DNA of 6,533 bases from JBBRLA01 sp038231615 (GTDB lineage Bacteria > Myxococcota_A > Polyangia > Palsa-1104 > JAEUJZ01). Positions 1 through 5,182 of the stretch are shown here, piece after piece; within the stretch, counting starts at the first letter, position 1, and every line of letters begins with the position of its first letter. Under the pieces are notes generated by a model. The model saw only the letters and a program-made list of their open reading frames with translations, was not told the origin of the DNA and did not search any database. Position numbers and translations under genes: made by a program. Location of the stretch: NCBI GenBank assembly GCA_038231615.1, contig JBBRLA010000507.1:1-6533 (forward strand), given 5' to 3'.

Positions 1-955
1 CGGCCAGCGCCTGCGCTACCAGGCGGAACAGCTCGCTCTGGCGCAGCGCGTGGATGATTTCGTTCAGCAGGGCCCGGTGCTCGGGCACGAGGTGGCCGCC
101 AAGCGCATCGAAGGACAGATCGAGCAGATCGACCGCCTCCGCGGGGAGATGGCGCAGGAGCACGGCTACGGCCTCGTCTGGCGAGTCGGGGGCCGCATCT
201 CGAAGCGCCGTGGTGAGGACGGCGCGGAGCTGCTGGAACACCTCGGAGAAGGGGCGCTCGCGGCAAGACACGCTGCACAGGACCTGGCCTGTGGCCTCGG
301 CACGACCGAGGAGGACGTAACCCCGTGGGCGCGTCGTGACCGGATCCGCGGGGAGCAGGGCCGAAAAGAGCTGCTTCACCGGCACCCAATGCGGCGGATA
401 CTTGAACCGGGCAACGTCGAGAACGAGGGCCAGGTCGCGGCCCTGGTGATAACCGCCCACGGGCGAGTAGTGCCCACTGCCAGTCTGGCCCATGGTGCTG
501 CGATCATAAGCTACTATCAGATGCTGGCCCTCGGGCGCGCTGCCTGCAACCGCCAGCGCCTCGCGGAAGTTGTCGAGGGTGGCTTCCGGGGGGCGGTGCA
601 CCTGGGCGGTGGCGCCATTGCAGCGGGCGAGGCAAGCGAAGTCCTCCAGGGTTAAACCCTCCCGGCGCACCACGTCCAACGGCCGACAGCAGTCGAGCAG
701 CTCCTCGCTGTACCAACGCCAGGGGCCGCGCCAGAGCCGCCCAGGGTCGATGGCAAGCGCGTTCAATGCAATGACCAGGGTACCCAGGCTGCAGAAGGCC
801 GGCTCCGCCTGGGTGTGGAACTGCTCTGCCAGAGGAAAGTAGCCCTCCATGGTGCCTGCGTCCAGCGCCTCGCGGAAGAGCCGACGGCCCTGTGGAGAGG
901 AGAAGGAGATCAAGGACTCGGGGAGCGGGCGACGATAGAAGCTGTCGGTGGACAT
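1..955 (-). CDS. pcs: Phytochelatin synthase, plant-type, 3' end outside window
   Basis: This gene encodes a papain-like (clan CA) gamma-glutamylcysteine dipeptidyl transpeptidase. The enzyme joins gamma-Glu-Cys units of glutathione into phytochelatins, which bind Cd, Zn, As and similar metals in the cytosol. Reading the minus strand from ATG at 955 gives an open frame of 318 codons to the left edge. Signatures collinear with Arabidopsis PCS1 are FYRRPLP (6-12), GTMEGYF (34-40), TQAEPAFCSL (48-57), DPGRLWRGPWRW (70-81), LDCC (87-90), CLARC (108-112), TGSGHYSPVGGY (158-169) and LDVARFKYPPHWVP (179-192). The catalytic triad is Cys55, His162 and Asp180. Cys227 and Cys231 match the conserved pair after the catalytic domain. 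At least 100 residues follow that domain, so it is longer than the half-length (about 240-residue) cyanobacterial enzymes. An in-frame TGA at 977-979 limits the start to 955 or a non-ATG codon just upstream; no strong ribosome site is seen. Confidence 0.95.
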   Translation of the reverse strand, partial: MSTDSFYRRPLPESLISFSSPQGRRLFREALDAGTMEGYFPLAEQFHTQAEPAFCSLGTLVIALNALAIDPGRLWRGPWRWYSEELLDCCRPLDVVRREGLTLEDFACLARCNGATAQVHRPPEATLDNFREALAVAGSAPEGQHLIVAYDRSTMGQTGSGHYSPVGGYHQGRDLALVLDVARFKYPPHWVPVKQLFSALLPADPVTTRPRGYVLLGRAEATGQVLCSVSCRERPFSEVFQQLRAVLTTALRDAAPDSPDEAVAVLLRHLPAEAVDLLDLSFDALGGHLVPEHRALLNEIIHALRQSELFRLVAQALA

Positions 956-976
956 GTGCGGTAGCAGCAGGATACC

Positions 977-1168
977 TCAAAGGCACCACAGCATCCGCCA
1001 CCGCCTCAAGCCCGGCGTGCTCCAGGGCGCTGGCCGGCAAGGCGCCCCGGCGCGGGTGAAGACGTCACCGGGGCTCAGCGGTGGGCCAGCACAGTATGGT
1101 TCGACAGCAATCATGCTGACGGTGACCTTGTCAGCGGCCTCCATTATTGCCTTCAGCTTCGTTGACAA
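977..1168 (-). CDS. Possible small ORF between attC and phytochelatin synthase
   Basis: This is a doubtful small reading frame of 63 codons from TTG at 1168. A GGAGG motif (1177-1173) lies 4 bases before the TTG, which is the main reason to list it. The frame also reaches an ATG at 1201, just beyond the attC core. The N-terminal part (STKLKAIMEAADKVTVSM) could be a helix. The C-terminal part is rich in Pro, Trp, Arg and Cys and does not look like a conserved domain. It ends at TGA 977-979, in the same frame as the phytochelatin synthase and only seven codons before that start, so it could be a leader peptide or the stub of a lost cassette gene. I do not recognise a family, and it may not be translated. 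Confidence 0.25.
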   Translation of the reverse strand: MSTKLKAIMEAADKVTVSMIAVEPYCAGPPLSPGDVFTRAGAPCRPAPWSTPGLRRWRMLWCL

Positions 1169-1203
1169 GATTCCTCCGTGTCCTTGGTGAGCGGTGTCCA
1201 TCT

Positions 1204-1264
1204 GCCCAACGGCTGCCGGTCTGCCGCCGCGCGGAGCGCGGTCGGTAGCAGCGGCTTGTTGGGC
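1204..1264 (-). other. attC-like integron cassette recombination site (61 bp)
   Basis: Read on the minus strand, the site opens with GCCCAAC (1264-1258), matching the R'' consensus RYYYAAC, and closes with GTTGGGC (1210-1204), matching R' GTTRRRY. Between them is an imperfect palindrome with a GCTGC/GCAGC outer stem and a perfect inner stem of CCGCGC and GCGCGG around a three-base loop. The left spacer after R'' (AAGCC) is longer than the right spacer before R' (C). This asymmetry sets the orientation and places the site 31 bases after the HEPN stop codon, where a cassette's attC should be. Sites of about 60 bp are normal for the IntI system. No integrase gene or attI lies in the window, so the parent integron is not shown. 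Confidence 0.75.
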
Positions 1265-1295
1265 GGCATATACTCATGCACCAAACTCGCCGCTT

Positions 1296-1832
1296 TCACC
1301 GATCTTTGATCACGCTATCACCGGTAAGGATGAGTAATAGGAAGGCAGGGCGGAAGGGGTCCGCCAGCGTGGCTTCCCAATCTATAAAAGCTTGCTCAAC
1401 CTGAGATATCTGGGTGAGCACGCCTTGTCGGGTGAATCGCTTTGATGGATCGTAATCTGCTTCGTGCCTGGCTTGTTGGAGATCAAGGAAGGCCCGTGCG
1501 ACGCTTTGGAGAGCCATGGATGCCGCCGCTGCCTTTGCTCCTTTGGGCAACACCTTTCGGAGCTTGCTCGGTACAGTCGGACCCGTGAATTGGCCACATA
1601 CCTCTGCTATGCGCGTGTGTGTGAACCACCGAACGATGGCCTCCCCGATCTCGCGGTGAGTGGAAGTTGGCCCGAAGCCGACATGAGCACTCACGGAGCT
1701 TCGGATCAGCAGGTGGAAGAGCGCATAGTACGCAGTAGAAACAGCACGCCGCAGACTCGCTTGCCTGGGACGATGGGCGTCAAGCCTCGCTAGATCGCGG
1801 GCAACATCAAGGAAGTCTTTGGGTTTGATCAT
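1296..1832 (-). CDS. HEPN-domain protein, UPF0332-like, putative toxin of a two-gene cassette
   Basis: This 178-residue all-helical protein resembles the HEPN/UPF0332 group. Many HEPN proteins are RNases or toxins that are silenced by a small partner. Visible landmarks are the long first helix with LRRAVSTAYYALFHLL (27-42), THREIGEAIVRWF (58-70) and the late helix with ARHEADYDP (121-129) followed by a predicted C-terminal helix (about 136-155). These match the AYYAxFH and R..ADY positions of that group. The classical Rx4-6H catalytic motif is not in its usual late position; an Rx5H (Arg44 to His50) lies after the first helix, so RNase activity is uncertain. The start is well supported: GGAG overlaps the stop codon of the upstream gene, and the ATG follows that stop by 3 bases, implying translational coupling. 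An attC site follows, so the pair looks cassette-borne. The toxin role is inferred from context. Confidence 0.75.
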   Translation of the reverse strand: MIKPKDFLDVARDLARLDAHRPRQASLRRAVSTAYYALFHLLIRSSVSAHVGFGPTSTHREIGEAIVRWFTHTRIAEVCGQFTGPTVPSKLRKVLPKGAKAAAASMALQSVARAFLDLQQARHEADYDPSKRFTRQGVLTQISQVEQAFIDWEATLADPFRPAFLLLILTGDSVIKDR

Positions 1833-1835
1833 CTC

Positions 1836-2168
1836 CTACTCCGCTGCTGCTTCGGGCTCGTCGATCTCGCCTTCAGACTTCAGGCGGAACTCAATATGGG
1901 GCCACCGATCCAGCGCTCGATCTGTAAACCCTTTCCAAATCAAGTCGTGAATGGGTCTGAGCCGCGTCCACGGATACGGCTCGCCCGACGGGTCATCGTC
2001 CAATACGACTGTGATGAATGCTGCATCGCGGCCATTCGAGTCGATTGCTAGCTTGACCTGGAAGTCACTGACAGGCGGGCTCGTCTTCAACGTTGGGAGT
2101 GCTTGACGGACGTCCTCGATCGCCGCGTCTATCGCTTCCTGACTGTTCGTATTTTCCATTCGGTCCAT
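1836..2168 (-). CDS. 110-residue partner protein of unknown family, coupled to HEPN gene
   Basis: This small acidic protein is encoded immediately upstream of, and coupled to, the HEPN gene. It appears to have an N-terminal helix (about 9-26), then a strand pair (FQVKLAIDS, AAFITVVLDDD at about 42-61), a helix around RLRPIHDLIWKGFTDRAL, a further strand WPHIEFRLKS and an acidic tail. It lacks the GSx10DxD motif of MNT nucleotidyltransferases, the usual HEPN partners, so it is not a canonical MNT. The position suggests an antitoxin or binding partner, but that is inference. The longest start is ATG 2168. The second ATG at 2159 (Met4) has AGGA eight bases upstream and is the more likely true start. 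I do not recognise a named family. Confidence 0.65.
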   Translation of the reverse strand: MDRMENTNSQEAIDAAIEDVRQALPTLKTSPPVSDFQVKLAIDSNGRDAAFITVVLDDDPSGEPYPWTRLRPIHDLIWKGFTDRALDRWPHIEFRLKSEGEIDEPEAAAE

Positions 2169-2346
2169 CCTGGGCGAAAACTTCTATCTTCCTGATCTAC
2201 TAGCACATCCGGCGCACCGCCACTAGCGGCGAATCGTGAGCACCATGGTCATCGAGTGCAAACGCCTTGGACACCATCCCGTTTGTCGGCTTTCGGCGCC
2301 CTGTTGAGTATTGGGTGCCTCGTTAGCAATCGGGTTCATCGCGTTG

Positions 2347-2703
2347 TTAGCCGGCCCGACGCTGCGATCGCATGAGCTTGCGGAGATCGGCCACGTGCAT
2401 TGGCGGATCTGAGAGGTGCACCACGGCATGACAGTTTGGGCAGAGTGGTCGGAGGTCCTTGACCGGGTCCACGCCTTCGGCTATGGGCCCGTAAATCGAA
2501 TCCATTTCGACGTCGCAGGCGACGCATTTTGGTCCGTAGTGCCGGAGGCACTCGGCCCGCGCTTTTGGATTTCGCTCGAAGGCGTTGACTAGAATGGAGG
2601 TGGTCGCGCCCTCGGTGAAGCGACCCGCGGGGTCCACTTCCTCTACGCCATAGTGGGACTTCCTCGCCGCCGACGGCGTTGCGGAGCGCCGGGCCGCCCG
2701 CAA
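2347..2703 (-). pseudogene. HNH endonuclease relic with the central His-His block deleted
   Basis: The reading frame is recognisably the C-terminal part of an HNH nuclease. FTEGATTSILVNAFERNPKAR (29-49) leads into a zinc-type Cys pair (KCVACD, 59-64), then IYGPIAEG, then VDPVKDLRPLCPNCHAVVH (78-96) with the second Cys pair and the late Asn and His. In this family roughly 20-25 residues ending in a VHH-type motif normally lie between the YGxxxxG and VDPxxDL segments. Here Gly77 runs straight into Val78, so the metal-binding and general-base histidines are missing, apparently through an in-frame deletion. The N-terminus is also lost: upstream codons are Arg/Ala-rich, and no ATG is near, only TTG at 2703. 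I expect the product to be inactive. The stop codon sits inside GGCTAACAACG, resembling an attC left half-site. Confidence 0.7.
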
Positions 2704-2819
2704 GAGCAGTTCTGCGCCGTGCCCTCTCCATAGGCGAGCCAGCCAGCCCGGACGCCGAGGACATCGGCGATGGCCTTGACGGTGTCCAGCCTCGCCACAC
2801 CACCGCCACCTGAGATTGC
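2643..2819 (-). pseudogene. C-terminal fragment of an XRE/Cro-CI helix-turn-helix regulator
   Basis: A different minus frame from the HNH relic reads VARLDTVKAIADVLGVRAGW then LAYGEG (bases 2798-2721). This is the typical last part of an XRE-type DNA-binding domain, where the 'LDTVxxIAxxLGVxxxWLxYGEG' stretch follows the recognition helix. The N-terminal half with the helix-turn-helix proper is missing; the recognisable text begins about 29 bases past the stop codon of the AAA ATPase gene. After GEG the frame becomes Arg/Pro-rich and stops at 2643, overlapping the HNH relic. It is therefore a remnant, probably a repressor gene broken by the rearrangement that placed the ATPase gene here. No ribosome site or start codon serves it. 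Confidence 0.55.
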
Positions 2820-2826
2820 ATCCTCC

Positions 2827-4380
2827 TCAGCAGCCGACCACGTGGAGGTGCTTGCCGTCGGACTCGATGTCAGTCAAGGTCAGCTTGTCCTCCCAACTCA
2901 CCTCCTTGCGCAGGTCGAAATGCACCAGCCACCCCTCGGACAGCCCGGCCTCGTCCAGGTAGCCGAGGAGCTGCTCCTGCGCCCGCTTCAGCGTCCGTGT
3001 GTCCCGGCGCAGCTTCAACTCGATGGCGTGCCGCTCCCCGCCGAACGTCACCAGCAGATCCAGCGCGCCCCTCCCCAGGGCGTACTCGCGCTCGATGGTC
3101 CCGCCCCCATTGACGATCCGCTGCAAGTAGGCCATCAGCATCAGGTGCGGCCCGGCCTCCTTGTAGCTGAAGCCTGCCGCAGCCAGGTGACCGTCCTCTC
3201 GCCAGAACTCCTGCCACGACGTCATCAGCTTCAGCATGTCCAGCCTACCATCGGGCTTCACGTAGGCCGACGGCTTCAAGTAAAGCTGCCGCTCCATGTC
3301 ATGGATCAGCACCCGTGGGATCACCTCTTTGTATATCGGGTTGGCAATCCGGTACTGCCCCTGCTGCTGCCCGAGCAGCCCCAACCCGAGCACATAGGCG
3401 AAGTCGTCATTCAGCGCGTCCCCATCGTCGATCAGCTCTCCCAGCAACATGGGTTCGATGATCCGCCGCACCCGCGGCTCCCGCAGCCGCGCCACCAGCG
3501 CGTCGATGTGCGATCGCCGCTCCTGGATCAGCGCCTCCTTGGCGGCGTCGACATGGGCGGCGGTGGCGGCGATGTGGCGATCTGGCACATCGAGGTCGAC
3601 GATGTGATCGGCCAGCGCGTTGACCAGCCAGGGCTGCCCCTGGGACAGGTAGAAGATGCGGTCGATCGACTCCGGTAGAAAGAGCTGGCCGGTGTGGGTG
3701 GTGTGTTGATGCAGCAGCTCCGCCACGTCAGCCGGAGAGAACAGGCTGAGGGTGGGGGCCTCGGCGTTGATGTTGAACGGCGAGGAGGTCCCGAGCCAGG
3801 AGAGCGGTCGCCGGTCCTCGATGCTGACGGCGTAATCACGCACCTCCCGCCTGCCGATCAGCGCCAGGCCGTGAGGGAAGGGCAGGTCGGAGCGATCGAT
3901 GTAGCCTTCGCGGATCTGGGTCAGAAAGGACACCATGGCCGGCCCGACCAGGCCGTCGGCTTCGTCGATCAGCACGACGACCGGGCGTGCCGAGGCGCGG
4001 GCCAGCGCACGCAGCGCATGGAGGATCGCCGTCTGGGGGGTGTCTCGCAGGTCCGTAAGATCAGGCAGCTTGATGTGCGGCAGGTCGCGATGAACTGCGG
4101 TCGCGATTTTTTCCAATACCACCGGGAAGGCGACCGCGGGCTCGGGGAGCTCGCGGGCGGACTGGATGTCGATCCAGATGCAGGCGTAGCGGTCACCGGC
4201 GTTGTAGTGGCGCACCAGCCACCTGGCGCAGGTGGTCTTGCCGGTCTGGTGACCGGCCCGCAGGGTGAAGTATTTTTCGTCGTCGACGAGAGCCATGACC
4301 CGGGTCAGGCGGGCGCCTGGTGGAAGCATGTAATGCCTGCCGGGGATGCACGGACCGGAGGTGTTGAACGAGGGGCGCAT
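2827..4380 (-). CDS. AAA ATPase with C-terminal PD-(D/E)XK nuclease-like domain
   Basis: The 517-residue protein joins a P-loop ATPase to a restriction-like nuclease fold. The N-terminus FNTSGPC...HYMLPP (5-21) is characteristic of an AAA-like family often multiplied in gammaproteobacteria and cyanobacteria. Walker A is AGHQTGKTT (42-50), with Ala in place of the first Gly as is common in this family, and Walker B is VVVLIDEAD (134-142). A helical winged-helix-like region follows. The C-terminus carries a PD-(D/E)XK core: Glu430, Asp441 in GRGALDLLV, Glu454-x-Lys456 in HAIELKL, and Gln470xxxTyr474. All catalytic residues are present, so nuclease activity is plausible; the cellular role is unknown (defence or mobile-element function are options). 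The start at 4380 fits the family N-terminus and has AAGG three bases upstream. A GTG at 4392 is also in frame. There is no operon partner; broken genes lie on both sides. Confidence 0.85.
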   Translation of the reverse strand: MRPSFNTSGPCIPGRHYMLPPGARLTRVMALVDDEKYFTLRAGHQTGKTTCARWLVRHYNAGDRYACIWIDIQSARELPEPAVAFPVVLEKIATAVHRDLPHIKLPDLTDLRDTPQTAILHALRALARASARPVVVLIDEADGLVGPAMVSFLTQIREGYIDRSDLPFPHGLALIGRREVRDYAVSIEDRRPLSWLGTSSPFNINAEAPTLSLFSPADVAELLHQHTTHTGQLFLPESIDRIFYLSQGQPWLVNALADHIVDLDVPDRHIAATAAHVDAAKEALIQERRSHIDALVARLREPRVRRIIEPMLLGELIDDGDALNDDFAYVLGLGLLGQQQGQYRIANPIYKEVIPRVLIHDMERQLYLKPSAYVKPDGRLDMLKLMTSWQEFWREDGHLAAAGFSYKEAGPHLMLMAYLQRIVNGGGTIEREYALGRGALDLLVTFGGERHAIELKLRRDTRTLKRAQEQLLGYLDEAGLSEGWLVHFDLRKEVSWEDKLTLTDIESDGKHLHVVGC

Positions 4381-4427
4381 CGCCCTTGACACTACTGGAC
4401 TGCTGCCTCGCCCGACAAGAGGCCCCG

Positions 4428-4450
4428 CGTTATCTATAAAAACTAAAAAC
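4428..4450. promoter_or_regulatory. AT-rich patch, possible promoter between divergent genes
   Basis: This is a short AT-rich island in otherwise GC-rich sequence, between the minus-strand ATPase gene and the plus-strand Rpn fragment. On the minus strand it contains TATAGATA (4438-4431), acceptable as a -10 box about 50 bases before the ATPase start. No convincing -35 box lies at the right distance. On the plus strand TATAAA (4435-4440) is also possible but equally unsupported. Confidence 0.25.
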
Positions 4451-4459
4451 GAAGTAGCC

Positions 4460-4492
4460 CCCGCTCCCGCCGCGAAGGCGGGGGAGAGCGGG
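4460..4492. repeat. Strong GC inverted repeat (hairpin) at the Rpn truncation point
   Basis: The arms CCCGCTCCCGCC (4460-4471) and GGCGGG...AGCGGG (4477-4492) pair around the loop GCGAA, with a four-base bulge on the right arm. On the minus strand a T-rich tract (TTTTTAGTTTTT) follows about ten bases beyond the stem, too far for a textbook intrinsic terminator, and no minus-strand gene ends here. It may be a REP-like palindrome or the end of an inserted segment, because the Rpn homology starts about ten bases to its right. Confidence 0.55.
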
Positions 4493-4496
4493 ACGG

Positions 4497-5105
4497 TTGC
4501 AACAAAACTACGTCGACCTGCGCGCCGTCATCTCCATTCACTTTCTCTTCTTCGAACTGCTCCGCGACCTGCCCGACGATACCGCCTACCACCATGTGTT
4601 CCGCCTGCGGGCCGACAGCCCCGACGGCAAGGGACCGGTGCTGAGCCCCCACATCGAGATCCATACCGTCGAGATGACCAAGTTCCCCGATGTCAAGGAT
4701 GGCGAGGACGAGGTCAAGTGGGTATACTGGTTGAAACACGGGCAACAGATGACAGAGCAAGAAGTCGCAAGCCTGGGCGTGCCCGAGATCATGGAAGCGG
4801 AAAGGAAGTTGGCGATGATCAGCCAGGATCGCAGCCTGCGAGTGGAACATCAGCGGAGAGAGATCGCCCGCCTCGACAGCGAAGGTCGGGAGCGCGACAT
4901 CAGGGTGGACGCTGAGCGTAGGGGCAAGCGTGAGGGCGTCCTTGAGGGCGAACGGGTGGTCCGACAAGTCATTCTGGACCTATGCGAACTGTTGGGGTTG
5001 GAGGTCTCTTCGGAGCGCCGAACCCGGCTGGATTCCCTTCCTTTGGAAGAATTGGATGCTCTCCGGCAGCAAATCAAGCAGCAGCGTGCCTGGCCGGCCG
5101 ACTAA
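4497..5105 (+). pseudogene. Rpn-family (PD-(D/E)XK transposase-like) nuclease, N-terminally truncated
   Basis: The 202-codon frame matches the C-terminal portion of Rpn/PDDEXK_2 recombination-promoting nucleases. YVDLRAVISIHFLFFELL (5-22) corresponds to the family segment after the catalytic core. It continues through YHHVFRLRAD and IEIHTVEMTKFP, then a charged, probably coiled-coil stretch (about 95-150, rich in Arg, Glu and Asp), and a C-terminal LDSLPLEELDALRQQI that is typical of these proteins. The N-terminal hundred or so residues, which normally hold the Asp and Glu-x-Gln/Lys catalytic motif, are absent. Upstream the frame meets TAG at 4455-4457 and the preceding codons are hairpin sequence. 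A TTG at 4497 with GGAG ten bases upstream could start translation, but the product would lack the active site. I treat it as a broken gene, although a small C-terminal product (known for some Rpn genes) cannot be excluded. Confidence 0.75.
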
Positions 5106-5111
5106 TGTTTG

Positions 5112-5150
5112 AGGTGGACCCCATTTACTGGACCCAAAAGGGGCACTAGG
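5112..5150. mobile_element. Possible insertion-sequence terminus remnant
   Basis: Directly after the Rpn stop codon is the stretch AGGTGGACCCCATTTACTGG, followed by ACCCAAAAGGGGC. It has two GGACCC units about 16 bases apart. 'GTGGACCCCA...TGGACxC' ends are common among IS3-type elements. No transposase frame and no opposite inverted repeat is visible in the window, so if this is an IS end it is a solitary relic. Confidence 0.25.
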
Positions 5151-5182
5151 TCTCCCCAGAGAAGTTCTTGCAAGGGGCCGCA

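Noticed and set aside
50..655. Long plus-strand frame opposite the phytochelatin synthase
   Set aside because: It is the GC-rich antisense shadow of a gene with unmistakable conserved motifs; its own protein has no recognisable domain.
504..1040. Minus-strand 178-codon frame overlapping the synthase start
   Set aside because: It is out of frame with the synthase, Pro/Leu/Arg-rich, and lacks family features inside the overlap.
2336..2821. 161-codon minus-strand frame across the HNH and XRE relics
   Set aside because: The protein is Arg/Ser/Pro-rich and out of frame with both recognisable remnants.
2770..4389. Two long plus-strand frames (2770-3678 and 3694-4389)
   Set aside because: Both are antisense to the AAA/PD-(D/E)XK gene, whose minus-strand product shows clear Walker and nuclease motifs.
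4386..4414. TTGACA (4386-4391) as a plus-strand -35 box for the Rpn fragment
   Set aside because: The expected -10 position is GC-rich (near CGCCCG), so the hexamer is likely a chance match.
4443..4492. Minus-strand intrinsic terminator at the GC hairpin
   Set aside because: The T tract starts about ten bases beyond the stem and no minus-strand gene ends upstream of it.
4443..4967. Minus-strand 174-codon frame
   Set aside because: It is antisense to the Rpn fragment, which matches a known family on the plus strand.
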